Part shown: piece by piece, positions 18,567 to 28,036 of the stretch
Numbering within the stretch: the first letter of the stretch is position 1
Layout of the letters: every line of letters begins with the position of its first letter
Position numbers and translations under genes: made by a program
NCBI GenBank assembly: GCA_964551875.1
Contig: CAZKEV010000006.1
Coordinates: forward strand, 6,730 to 70,729
DNA length: 64,000 nucleotides
Direction of reading: 5' to 3'
DNA from: JACTUA01 sp964551875
GTDB lineage: Archaea > Halobacteriota > Methanomicrobia > Methanomicrobiales > JACTUA01
The notes under the pieces: model-generated
What the model saw: the letters and a program-made list of their open reading frames with translations, nothing else
What the model was told of the DNA's origin: nothing
Database searches by the model: none

Positions 18567-21140
18567 CTAATCCGCGTATCCCGTGAAGGTGATCACGATC
18601 CGGTACACATGCGACGCGGTGAGGGCAGGGTCACCCGCCGCGATCACCTGCTTGAGGCCAATATCGTAGTCTCCAGAGCTGGTGCCGCTCTGCACCTCCT
18701 GGTCGGTCCCGGAGAGGGTGACGTAACTCCTGGTCCCGCTCTTCACCTGGATAGCATTGGTGAGGAACTCACCTCCCGTCACGTAGGCGGGGTCGGCGTA
18801 CTCGGCCATCTTACCCTCGGTGCCCGCGGGTTTCCCGCCATCCTTGGCGTCCTTCACCGAGACGTGCCAGGTGCTGGCAGTGGTGGTGACGGAGAGGTTC
18901 ACGGAGGAGGTATTCTCGTTGTCACCAGGCACGAGATCCCAGCCAGAGATGCCACCTGTAGTGTCGATGGAGATGGTGGGCGTGGTATAGGTGACCACGT
19001 AGGCTGCCTTGGTCTCGGAATCGGACCCGGCAGCATTGGTGGCCGTCAGGCCCACGGTGTAGCTGCTGGTGCCCGTGTAGGTGTGAACGGGATTGCGATC
19101 GGCGGAGGTCCCCCCGTCCCCGAACGTCCAAGACCAGGAGGTGGGGGTGTTGGTGGAGGTGTCGGTGAAGTACACCGTCAGCGGGGCCGTGCCGGTGATG
19201 CTCCCCACCGGCTGGGACATGGTGACGATGTCGTCCAGATAGGCGGTGATATCCCTCGGATTTGAACCTCCCCGGTTCACTTCAAACCGGATGGTGTGGG
19301 GTCCGGAATAGGAGGAGGTATCTACGGTGTCTTGGGTCCAGATGCTCGTGGAACCGGTGTAGCTCTTTTTCTCGGCGCCATCAATCTTCACCTTGAGGTT
19401 CCCGGTGGTGGAGGCGGGGATGTGGTAGGAATAGGAGAGCTGGCTCACCGAACTCAGGTTCACGCTCTGTTCAAGGAAGCTCTGATCATTCGTATTGTCC
19501 GCGGCCAGGCTCGCTGCATAGGTGCCGGTATGTTTCTGGGTGGTTTGAACGGAAGCCGAACCAGTGGAAGTCCATCCCGAAAGGGTCCCGGTCTCGAATC
19601 CCCCGTTCGCAGTCGTGTTCACCCGGCCGTAGAAATTCGCCACCGGCACCGAGCCAACCGTGATATAGTTCGTTTTCGTCTCGACGTCGCTTCCCGCGGC
19701 ATTCGTAGCCGTGAGCTTCACGGTGTAGGTACCGGGTGATGAGTAGGTGTAAGAGGGATTCCTCACAGTACTGTCCGTGGTCCCGTTGTTATCGAAGTCC
19801 CAGGCCCAGGACCGGCCCGAGGGGTTTTCCATCTTGGTTGAGAGATCGGCGAACTGGATGGTCAGGGGCGCAGGGCCGGAGGTGCCGGACGTCAGGGCAT
19901 CGATATTGTCCAGGTATGCCGTCGTTATTGAACCGGCCTGGTCAAAGGTACAGACGGCCTGGAAGGTGAGGGTGTGGGTCCCGGTATATCCCGAGACATC
20001 GATGACGTCGACCGTAGCTGTTCCCCCTGCATCATTCACATAAGCAACCCCCTCGCCGTCAATCAGGACCTCGAAATACCGCTCCTGGCCGGAAAAGACC
20101 TTTCTCCAGAACCTGAGGGTGGAGACACCGGTCAGGTCCACCTGCTGGGAAATATTCGCAGGCTGGTTCAGCCTGCCGACCAGTTTGGCCCCGTATGTAC
20201 CCGATTCCTTGGTTGTCGTCGAGGTTACATCGCCCATGGCTGTCCACCCGGAGGGGAAGGGTAAGGTTTCAAAGCCTCCGTTCACGATCCTGTCGGTTTT
20301 GATCTGGGCCGAGAAATCCGCGACAGGAGCTGGCTGAGCTTCGGTGGTGAACATGTCAATCCACCGGACGTTCTTGATAGTATAACCCCCGCCGGAGGGA
20401 TAGAAGATCCCGCCCGACACGTAGTAATAGTAATTGCTGGGAGGCAGGCCCTCGTACATGTCCCCGAGACCTGACACATGCTTGCCCCAGGGGTTCCGGG
20501 AGGTATCGCCAAAGAACGTCGCCCGCATCCCGGTCGGGTAATCCGGGCCGGTGTAGCCGCTGGTGAGACCGCTCTCGCCGGCATCCACCGACCACCAGGT
20601 GATCACGTACGGCCCCAGACCCGCTGTGGGCGTGTAAATGGCCGAGTAGGGAAGCTCTTTGTAGAAGTTGTCCACGGCTGTTACGCGGACCTTCCGGCCC
20701 GAAGGAAGCCCTCCCAGCAGGTTGCAGAGGTCCCTGACATCCGTCCCCTTGAGCTTGCCCAGGTTCTTCCCGAGTACGTTGCACTCCTCCATCTGGACAT
20801 ACGCGCCGAGCGTCGTGTTCCAGACCCGGTCCCACTTCTCCTGACTTTTATTCCACTCCCCTCCCTGATACACATACCGGCCAGCATAGGTATCGTTCCA
20901 CTCGTTCGGGAAGATCGGCCCCTGGAAGTAGTAGTAGGTGCTCCCATCTCCCTGGACTGGCAGGGTAGCCTCCATCTGCTGGTAGGTGAGGGTTGTCTCG
21001 TTGATGGGGGTGAGGCCGTCCGTTGACAGACGCCGGACGGTCACCTCCGTCGTGTAGACTGCCGTTCCGGGGACCACCAGGAACGAGAGGATGCACAGGG
21101 AGAGGAGGAGAAGGGCGAAGTGATGTCTTGTTTTTTTCAT
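18567..21140 (-). CDS. Large secreted protein: N-type domain, lectin-like and PKD modules, WxL-like C-terminus
   Basis: An 857-residue protein. Order: signal peptide (1-27); island N-type domain (about 28-270; YYYFQGPIF, KGTDVRDLCNLLGG); two jelly-roll carbohydrate-binding-like modules beginning NGGFETLPF and NGGFETGTLSGW, each followed by a PKD domain; and a C-terminal domain of about 130 residues (TASTWHVSVKDAK ... HVYRIVITFTGYAD) matching the whole mature part of the 16292-16786 protein. It therefore bridges the SUOX-like and WxL-like groups. ATG at 21140 (MKKTRHHF) is preferred over the longer frame because a typical signal peptide follows and GGGAGGTG lies upstream. Confidence 0.75.
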   Translation of the reverse strand: MKKTRHHFALLLLSLCILSFLVVPGTAVYTTEVTVRRLSTDGLTPINETTLTYQQMEATLPVQGDGSTYYYFQGPIFPNEWNDTYAGRYVYQGGEWNKSQEKWDRVWNTTLGAYVQMEECNVLGKNLGKLKGTDVRDLCNLLGGLPSGRKVRVTAVDNFYKELPYSAIYTPTAGLGPYVITWWSVDAGESGLTSGYTGPDYPTGMRATFFGDTSRNPWGKHVSGLGDMYEGLPPSNYYYYVSGGIFYPSGGGYTIKNVRWIDMFTTEAQPAPVADFSAQIKTDRIVNGGFETLPFPSGWTAMGDVTSTTTKESGTYGAKLVGRLNQPANISQQVDLTGVSTLRFWRKVFSGQERYFEVLIDGEGVAYVNDAGGTATVDVIDVSGYTGTHTLTFQAVCTFDQAGSITTAYLDNIDALTSGTSGPAPLTIQFADLSTKMENPSGRSWAWDFDNNGTTDSTVRNPSYTYSSPGTYTVKLTATNAAGSDVETKTNYITVGSVPVANFYGRVNTTANGGFETGTLSGWTSTGSASVQTTQKHTGTYAASLAADNTNDQSFLEQSVNLSSVSQLSYSYHIPASTTGNLKVKIDGAEKKSYTGSTSIWTQDTVDTSSYSGPHTIRFEVNRGGSNPRDITAYLDDIVTMSQPVGSITGTAPLTVYFTDTSTNTPTSWSWTFGDGGTSADRNPVHTYTGTSSYTVGLTATNAAGSDSETKAAYVVTYTTPTISIDTTGGISGWDLVPGDNENTSSVNLSVTTTASTWHVSVKDAKDGGKPAGTEGKMAEYADPAYVTGGEFLTNAIQVKSGTRSYVTLSGTDQEVQSGTSSGDYDIGLKQVIAAGDPALTASHVYRIVITFTGYAD

Positions 21141-21409
21141 GGCGCCGGGTACACCTCCCGTCAGGCCCCACGGGCCGTGTAATCGCCGCTGCATCGGGGA
21201 GCGGCGGCGACGGCAATGCCTGTTACCATTGATCGTAACCACGGGAGATATAGGTTTTGATTTAATCCATTCATGTTGTTCAGTAAATACATTTACCTCC
21301 GGTTTCCTCCCTGTGAATGGGGGAGCACGTATCGCGATATGACAAAAAATGGGAAGGTGGGTGTATCGGAAGGGCCGTCACCCCTCCCCCCGTTTCATGC
21401 CTCTGCCCC

Positions 21410-23323
21410 TCACGTGACGGTGATGTACCTGCTCCGGGTCAGGCTGTCACTGCCGTTGGCGTTCGTCACGGTGAGGGATACCGTGTAGGTGCCCTTCTTC
21501 GTGTAGGTATGAGCAGGGTTCTGGAGTGTAGAGCTGGTCCGGTCGCCGAAGTTCCAGGACCAGGAGGTGGGGTTCCCGGTGGACTGGTCCGTGAACTGGA
21601 CGGTGAGGGATGCCTTCCCGGAGGTGGGGGCACCGATGAACTGGGCGTCCGGCGGGTTCTGGGAGGGGGCCGTCACTGTAATGTAGCCGGTCTTCGCCTC
21701 GCCATCGCTCCCCCAGGGATTGGATGCCGTCAGGGTTACCGAGTAGGTGCCCGCGTTCTGGTACACGTGCATCGGGTTCCGGGCGGTGGAGGTGCCGCCG
21801 TCGCCGAAACTCCAGGACCATGATGTGGGCGTATTGGTGGACTGGTCCGTGAAGGAGACGGTGAGGGGCATGGTCCCGCTGGTGGGGGTGCCGGTGAAGG
21901 CAGCCACCGGCGGGTAGCCGTTCACCGTGACAAATCCTGTCTTCGTCTCGGTGTCAGAGCCGTAGGCGTTGGTGGCCGTCAGGGTCACCGTGTAGACCCC
22001 TGCGGTGGCATAGGTGTGGGCAGGGTTCTGGGCCGCAGAAGTGCCACCGTCCCCGAAGTTCCAGGACCAGGAGGTGGGGCTGTTGGTGGAGGTGTCGGTG
22101 AAGTACACGGAAATGGGCGGATAGCCCGTGACGCCAGTGGGCCGGGAGGCCAGCGCGGTGATGTCATCCACGTAGCCGGTGATCTTGTTCTGCTTGCTGG
22201 TCCCGCTGCGGGCGTTGAACTTCACTGTATGAACACCTGAGTAGCTGGAGGTAGGGATGATTCCCTGGGTCCAGCCGGTGACCGTGCTGTAGGACGCAAC
22301 CTTTGTGGTGTCGATGAACACCTCTAGCCAGCCGGAACTCACCGTGTCAACCCGGTACCAGTAGGTGAGCTGGGGGACGCCGGTCAGGTCCACGCTCTGG
22401 GAGACGTACGAGGTGGAACCCTTTGCCGAGGAGAGCCTGGCGGCGTAGGTCCCGGTGTGGACCGGCGTCGTAACCACCGAGGCCCCGGACTGGGTCCAGC
22501 CGGAGAGGGTGCCGGTCTCGAAGCCGGGGTTCGTCACCACGTTTACGTCAGCGGTGAACCCTGCGAACGGTGGCGGGTTCGGGACGGGGTCATCGGAGAA
22601 GATGGCGATCTCGCTCACGTACTTCACCGAAAGGCCCGTCGTAGTGGGATAGTACTCGGACCCCGAGACATAGTAGTACCAGTACTGTGAGGCAGCGGCC
22701 TCGTGCCAGTCATTGTTCCCAAAGGCGTGGACGCCCCATGGATTCGTCGAGGTATCGGAGAACCAGACCAGCCGCATGCCGTCTGTGTAGCCAGTGTCGG
22801 GATAATGTCCGAGGTACATGGAGAGCCCATCCACGTACCAGGTGATCGCCATCGGGCCTTCCCGGGAGGAGTACCCGTACACGTTCTCGTAGGCGAAGTA
22901 CTTGGCAAAGCCGTCGGACGCCCTGACCCGGATCGTCTCACCGGCGTTCATGCCGCCAACGAGGTCACAGAGGTCCTTCACGTTGGTACCCTTCACGGCC
23001 CCCATGTCCTTCTCCTGCACGTTCGTGTCCTCCTCAGGGTTCCAGCGGAGCTGCGCCTCCACCACGGGGTCCGGGTCATCGATGAAGACCGGCCCCTGGT
23101 GGTAGTAGTGGATCACACCATCCCCGAGCACCGGGAGGTTGGCCATCATCCACTGGTAGGTGACGGTCTCTTCGTCCAGGACCGTGGTTCCGTCGTTCGC
23201 ATACCGGACAAGGTGAAGCTCCGTCGTGGCCGCCGCAACGGGGGCTGCCAGGAGGAACAGCATGCAGGTGCATACCAGCACCTGCAGCAGCCGGGAGTCG
23301 ATTCTTCCACGCATGGGAATCAT
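21410..23323 (-). CDS. Secreted protein with N-type, jelly-roll and three PKD domains
   Basis: A 637-residue protein: signal peptide (1-32), N-type domain (33-255; HYYHQGPVF, KGTNVKDLCDLVGGM, NNDWHEAAASQYWYYY), a jelly-roll module (262-400; NPGFETGTLSGW) and three PKD domains (400-475, 478-555, 562-637) that end the protein with no anchor. The N-terminal domain is closest to that of the 9038-13216 protein (both have YGYSSREGPM). An alternative ATG at 23314 has better spacing from AGAGG. It is probably a structural or adhesive surface component; function is not known. Confidence 0.78.
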   Translation of the reverse strand: MIPMRGRIDSRLLQVLVCTCMLFLLAAPVAAATTELHLVRYANDGTTVLDEETVTYQWMMANLPVLGDGVIHYYHQGPVFIDDPDPVVEAQLRWNPEEDTNVQEKDMGAVKGTNVKDLCDLVGGMNAGETIRVRASDGFAKYFAYENVYGYSSREGPMAITWYVDGLSMYLGHYPDTGYTDGMRLVWFSDTSTNPWGVHAFGNNDWHEAAASQYWYYYVSGSEYYPTTTGLSVKYVSEIAIFSDDPVPNPPPFAGFTADVNVVTNPGFETGTLSGWTQSGASVVTTPVHTGTYAARLSSAKGSTSYVSQSVDLTGVPQLTYWYRVDTVSSGWLEVFIDTTKVASYSTVTGWTQGIIPTSSYSGVHTVKFNARSGTSKQNKITGYVDDITALASRPTGVTGYPPISVYFTDTSTNSPTSWSWNFGDGGTSAAQNPAHTYATAGVYTVTLTATNAYGSDTETKTGFVTVNGYPPVAAFTGTPTSGTMPLTVSFTDQSTNTPTSWSWSFGDGGTSTARNPMHVYQNAGTYSVTLTASNPWGSDGEAKTGYITVTAPSQNPPDAQFIGAPTSGKASLTVQFTDQSTGNPTSWSWNFGDRTSSTLQNPAHTYTKKGTYTVSLTVTNANGSDSLTRSRYITVT

Positions 23324-23512
23324 CCTCTGATATTGCCACCTCTCCTATTATCGCCGGGTGTCATAAAGATGTATGACTTATCCAGAAATGTTCAACTTTT
23401 ATCATTAACCTACCTGATAGACTGCCATTGAAGGCAACCCGTTTGTTCCTGTCAGGTGGCCGACAGGCGGGATGCTGATAAATGAGTTGACTTCCGTGAA
23501 AAGTTAGGAAGG

Positions 23513-23520
23513 TATAAATA
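23513..23520 (+). promoter_or_regulatory. TATA box of the PEGA surface-protein gene
   Basis: TATAAATA, a strong archaeal TATA element, lies in the divergent gap between two surface-protein genes. A start site about 25 bases on (near 23541-23545) leaves a leader of roughly 40 bases with GAGGGGG before the ATG at 23586. This supports 23586 rather than 23544 as the start. Confidence 0.65.
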
Positions 23521-23585
23521 ATCCTCCCGGAAACCGGAAAGCCGTGATGGGAGACAGGGCTCTGGGGAGATGGTACAGAGGGGGA

Positions 23586-26500
23586 ATGTCGATCCGGTTC
23601 TTTGCTGCAGCAGTCCTGCTCATGCTCCTTCTCGCCGCACCGACCCTCGCTGCCACCACCCAGGTCCATGTGGTGAAGTATGCGAACGATGGTACTACCA
23701 TCCTGGACGAGCGAACACTCACCATCGCGGACATGGAGACCAATCTGGGGCTCCCGGTCTACGGGGATGGGACCACTCACTACTATTTCCAGGGCCCTAC
23801 GTTCGATTTTAACAACCTGTGGGATCCAGCGGAGGAGGTCAATGTATTATCCCGGGACTATGGCGCAGTGAAGGGAACCGATGTCAGGGACCTCTGCAAC
23901 TTGGTGGGAGGCATGAAAGATGGCGAATATGTGACCATCAAAGCGTCGGATAGTTTCGCCAAGAGTTTTGACTACGATGACGTCTACACTCCGGATCCGG
24001 ACGCGATGCGGATGGTGCTTGCCTGGTATGTCGGGGAGGATGGCACCGGGGAAAGTCAGGGAGTTGGCTACCCGCCCGGTTTCTACAGCGGCATGCGTCT
24101 CTTCTTCTTTGCCGATACGAGCACAAACCCGTGGGGCTATCATGTCTTCGGCCTCTGGGACATGCACGAGAATCTGGCCGAGGACCGCTGGCATTACTAC
24201 TACGATGGCAACTTCTGGCCGTCCAGCAGCGGTCTTTCGGTAAAATATGTTGACAGGGTTCTCATCTACAGCGATGACCCGGTCCCGGACGTCGGCGATA
24301 TTCAAATCACTTCCAGCCCGGAAGGAGCCACCATTTCTATCGACGATGTCGATGTCAAGCAGGCGACAAACGCAACGCTCACTGGCCTTGACCTAGGCAC
24401 GCATCTCGTCCGGGTGGCCCTTGACTGGTACCGGATGGAAGAACAGGAAGTAGAAGTACGGTGGGACGAACCTGCCGTGATCCACTTCAACCTGGACCGG
24501 ATGGAGGGGTCGGTGAAGGTTACCTCCACGCCTCCGAGGGCAAAAGTCTTCCTCGACGGGACCGACACCATGAATGTGACCCCCTGCACGCTCACGGGTA
24601 TAAGACCAGTGGTTCACACAGTGACGGCGAAGCTCTCCGGCTACACCGATGTCTCAGATACCATCACCGTGGAGGATGGTGAGACCGCCGAGCTGGACCT
24701 AGAGCTCGCCACCGCAGATTCAGGATCCGGCTCCGGTTCCGGCGAAACGGCTTCCTCGTCGGATACCGGCGGCTCACTGGTTACAGTGGCCCAAGGGCAG
24801 GTGAGGGGAGGGGTACTCTTTGCCACAACCCCGGGCGGCCCGTGGACACTCGAGCGCGGGGCATCTCGGACCCAGGTCCTCCAGCTGGATCTCCCGCCCA
24901 ATGCTACGATAATGCTCTCCCGGCTCTTCGTCTTCATGGGCGAGGAGCCTTCCGCGGCGGGGACCACGACGGCCCAAGCAGATCCCATCGTCACGGTCGG
25001 GGACAGGGTGGTGACTCCAGCGGCAGCCTACCGCGATTGCCGGCCTGGCGAAAGCAGATGCCCGGTCATACGGACCCTGGCTTTTGACCTGCTTGGACGG
25101 GCGTTCCTGGAGGGTGAGATTCCGATAAATGTGGAGCACCCGGGCGGGCAGGCGGGCCCCCTGATCTGGTACGGGGCCGGCCTCGTCGTCGCCTACGAGC
25201 GGGAGGGCGACCCGGAGACGAGATACTGGATCTCCGAGGGTGCCGACGGAATTCTCAGCGACCGGGATTCCCCCCTTCCGGAGTCCGAATCCCGTACCCT
25301 GGCGGACTTTCCGGGCGAGGTGAACCGGAGCCTCGTGCGGGAGGCGGTCCTTCTCCCGGTCTCCACGGTTCCGGAGGGAGGCAAGGGGGACGGGCACCTC
25401 GTGACCTTCAATGGCAACAGGTGGGTCTCCCCCCTGTCAGGAGACGGGGTATGGTCGGCCAGGATGAACGTGCGACCGTACCTCCGGTCAGCGGGGAACC
25501 AGGAGACGGTGGAATCCGAAGGGGTCTCGGGAAGGGGGGACCTCATGGAAAACCGGGCGGCGATCCTAGTCGTGACCTACGGGAACGGGACTACCGGGGA
25601 GGAACCGGCCGGCATTGAGCCACTTGTACCCCCTGAGATCGATGCCATGCAGCCCGGGGGGTCTTCCCCATCGGCCGGAATCCTTCCGGGGGAGAACGCA
25701 ACATCCCCAGAGGAGCTCCCTGCCTGCTTGAACCTGACCGTCACCTCGTCGCCGGACCGGGCCCTTGTGTCCCTGGACGGGACCTATCTCTCGAAGGTGA
25801 CCCCCCTGACCCTGGCCTGCGTCGCCCGGGGGGTTCACGAGGTGAAGCTCGGTCGGGACAACTTCAAGGACCGGGCGGTCACCGTCGACCTCCAGGCCGA
25901 TACCACCATCCACGAGGACCTGTCGTCGGCCTTCCCCCTCTATGCGAGCCTCCTCAGGGACTACAGCGAGAAGATTAACGTCACGGCGGATCGCTGTGGG
26001 GGGGTGTACGTGACCTCCTACACCGAGAAGGCAAGCATTCTCCTGGACGGGAAGGACACCGGTCAACTCACGAACGCCGTCCTCACCGGGCTGAAGCCCG
26101 GGCTCCATACCATCCGGATCCGTTCAGATAAGACCGAGCTCTCAGACAATACCCGCCAGGTCTGGGTCTACCCCTCCGTCATTTCCTCAGTCGGCTTTGA
26201 GTCCTGGCCTCCCGTGAAGCGGGAGGTGACCGTGCAGTCCGCCTACCTCAGGAAGGCCGAGTTCACCGTGAACGGGAGGTACCCCTCCTTCAAGATCCCG
26301 AGGAAGGTGACACTGCCTTCCTGGGAGAGCTTCATCACTGTCAGGGTGAACGGCACGTACCTCTCGTACCCGGCCTGGGCCATCGACCACAACGGGACCC
26401 TGCAGGTCAGGCGGCAGGACCCATCGGCCCTCACCACTCTTCAGGTCGTGTCGGACCCCCGGGGTGCAGACATCCTGGTGGACGGGTTCCCGACGGGCCT

Positions 26501-26873
26501 CACCACCCCCGCCGTCATCCGGAACCTTTCGCCGGGCAGCCACCGGGTCCTCGTCTCCGCCCCGGGGTACCTTCCCCGGGAGGAGCTCATCATTCAGCAG
26601 GACATGCCGGGCGAGGGGCCGGACAATGTCCATGAGTTCTTCCTTGATTCCAACGCATACGGATCCCTGGAGCTGACGAGCACGCCCCCCGGTGCCCGCA
26701 TCTTCATCTTCCAGCGGGACACGGGTGAGAAGACCCCCCATGTCTTCCCGTACCTCGACATCGGCACCTATGACGTGAAGCTGGAGGGTGAGGCGGATTC
26801 CCGGACCTTCTACGGGATAACAGTCACGCCGTACGGGCATACTTCCCGGCACGTGAACCTGTCCGTCGTATAA
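23586..26873 (+). CDS. Secreted N-type/PEGA/DUF3344-like surface protein
   Basis: A 1095-residue protein, the only large surface gene of the island on the plus strand. Signal peptide (1-23); N-type domain (24-232) about 85% identical by eye to the first one of the 3713-8308 protein; two PEGA domains (about 236-375; IQITSSPEGATISIDD, VKVTSTPPRAKVFLDG); a Ser/Gly linker; a DUF3344-like domain (about 400-680); then further PEGA repeats (SSPDRALVSLDG, SDPRGADILVDG, TSTPPGARIFIF). PEGA domains are short beta modules common in archaeal surface proteins. No C-terminal anchor is seen. Exact function is unknown. Confidence 0.78.
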   Translation: MSIRFFAAAVLLMLLLAAPTLAATTQVHVVKYANDGTTILDERTLTIADMETNLGLPVYGDGTTHYYFQGPTFDFNNLWDPAEEVNVLSRDYGAVKGTDVRDLCNLVGGMKDGEYVTIKASDSFAKSFDYDDVYTPDPDAMRMVLAWYVGEDGTGESQGVGYPPGFYSGMRLFFFADTSTNPWGYHVFGLWDMHENLAEDRWHYYYDGNFWPSSSGLSVKYVDRVLIYSDDPVPDVGDIQITSSPEGATISIDDVDVKQATNATLTGLDLGTHLVRVALDWYRMEEQEVEVRWDEPAVIHFNLDRMEGSVKVTSTPPRAKVFLDGTDTMNVTPCTLTGIRPVVHTVTAKLSGYTDVSDTITVEDGETAELDLELATADSGSGSGSGETASSSDTGGSLVTVAQGQVRGGVLFATTPGGPWTLERGASRTQVLQLDLPPNATIMLSRLFVFMGEEPSAAGTTTAQADPIVTVGDRVVTPAAAYRDCRPGESRCPVIRTLAFDLLGRAFLEGEIPINVEHPGGQAGPLIWYGAGLVVAYEREGDPETRYWISEGADGILSDRDSPLPESESRTLADFPGEVNRSLVREAVLLPVSTVPEGGKGDGHLVTFNGNRWVSPLSGDGVWSARMNVRPYLRSAGNQETVESEGVSGRGDLMENRAAILVVTYGNGTTGEEPAGIEPLVPPEIDAMQPGGSSPSAGILPGENATSPEELPACLNLTVTSSPDRALVSLDGTYLSKVTPLTLACVARGVHEVKLGRDNFKDRAVTVDLQADTTIHEDLSSAFPLYASLLRDYSEKINVTADRCGGVYVTSYTEKASILLDGKDTGQLTNAVLTGLKPGLHTIRIRSDKTELSDNTRQVWVYPSVISSVGFESWPPVKREVTVQSAYLRKAEFTVNGRYPSFKIPRKVTLPSWESFITVRVNGTYLSYPAWAIDHNGTLQVRRQDPSALTTLQVVSDPRGADILVDGFPTGLTTPAVIRNLSPGSHRVLVSAPGYLPREELIIQQDMPGEGPDNVHEFFLDSNAYGSLELTSTPPGARIFIFQRDTGEKTPHVFPYLDIGTYDVKLEGEADSRTFYGITVTPYGHTSRHVNLSVV

Positions 26874-26953
26874 TACGGACTCTTGGAACCGGAAGCACCG
26901 AGAGGGGATCAAGACTGGCTAGGTAATGCATCAACCCCAGGGTCCCGGCCCCT

Positions 26954-28036
26954 TCATTCCTCCGCCTCTCCCTCGGACCCGGCGATGAGGTGGACCGCCT
27001 CCGGGGGAATGATAGCGGTGACAATCGTCCCGATAGCGGGCACTCCTCCATCTTCAGTCCCGGTCACCCTGGCCACCAGGGGGAAGCCGCAGTCGAGCTC
27101 CACGAGAATGGTGTGTTCGCCGGGAACGATGCCGGTCACGGTGCCCGTGACGGCGGAGGTTCCCTCCCGTGCGCAGGTCGCCCCGCGAACCAGACGGATC
27201 TCCGCGGCGGGGATGCAGGCTGTCACCCTCGCACCGGCCCGTGAGGGGGTGGCGGCCAGGATCCTTGCATTGCCCGGGAGGAGGATCTCGGAGCCAAAGC
27301 CCGTCGATTCGATGACCATGCCCTCCACCAGGTTCTCGATCCCCGCGATACGGGCGGCCTCCCTGTTCACCGGCCGCCTGAAGACCTCCTCGACGGTCCC
27401 GGCCTGCAGGATCCGCCCGCCGGAGATCACCGCCACCCGGTCCGCGAGGGCGAAGGCCTCGTCCCTCGAATGGCTCACCTGCACCACGGTGAGGCCCTTC
27501 TCCCGCTGGAGCGACTTCATCTCCTGCATGAACCGGGCACGGAGGAGCGGGTCCACCGCGGCGAAGGGCTCGTCGAGGAGGAGGACCTCCGGTTCCGTGG
27601 CAAGGGCCCTTGCCAGGGCGACCCTCTGCCGTTCCCCGCCGGAGAGGGTGTCGGGGTACCGGTCCGCCAGCATGGTGAGTCCGAACCGGTCCAGGAGGGA
27701 TTGCACGAGCATGTTGATCCGTTCTTCCGGATGGCCCCGTAATATCGGGCCGAAGGCCACGTTCTCCCGGACCGTCAGGTGTGGAAAGAGGGCATAGTCC
27801 TGGTACACGAGGGCCACGTTCCGGCCCTCGGGCGGGACGCCGGTCATATCCCGCCCGCCAATGAGGACCCGGCCGGTAAGGTCCGGGTGGAGCCCCGCCA
27901 TAACCTCGAGGAGGAGGGTCTTCCCCGCCCCCGAGGGTCCCACCAGGAAGAGGTACTCCCCCCTGCTGACGGAAAGGTCCACTTTCCGGAGGGTGAAGTT
28001 CCCCCTCGTGAGGGAGACGCCCTCAAGGGCGATCAT
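26954..28036 (-). CDS. wtpC: Tungstate/molybdate ABC transporter ATPase
   Basis: A 360-residue ATPase: Walker A GPSGAGKT, Q-loop YQDYALFPHLTV, signature LSGGERQRVALARALA, Walker B VLLLDEPFAAVD, and a C-terminal TOBE region (about 230-350) of the kind that senses oxyanions. ATG at 28036 is chosen because GGGAGGGAG precedes it; it overlaps the permease stop by 14 bp. It is last in the six-gene operon. It would drive uptake of tungstate or molybdate captured by WtpA. Confidence 0.88.
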   Translation of the reverse strand: MIALEGVSLTRGNFTLRKVDLSVSRGEYLFLVGPSGAGKTLLLEVMAGLHPDLTGRVLIGGRDMTGVPPEGRNVALVYQDYALFPHLTVRENVAFGPILRGHPEERINMLVQSLLDRFGLTMLADRYPDTLSGGERQRVALARALATEPEVLLLDEPFAAVDPLLRARFMQEMKSLQREKGLTVVQVSHSRDEAFALADRVAVISGGRILQAGTVEEVFRRPVNREAARIAGIENLVEGMVIESTGFGSEILLPGNARILAATPSRAGARVTACIPAAEIRLVRGATCAREGTSAVTGTVTGIVPGEHTILVELDCGFPLVARVTGTEDGGVPAIGTIVTAIIPPEAVHLIAGSEGEAEE

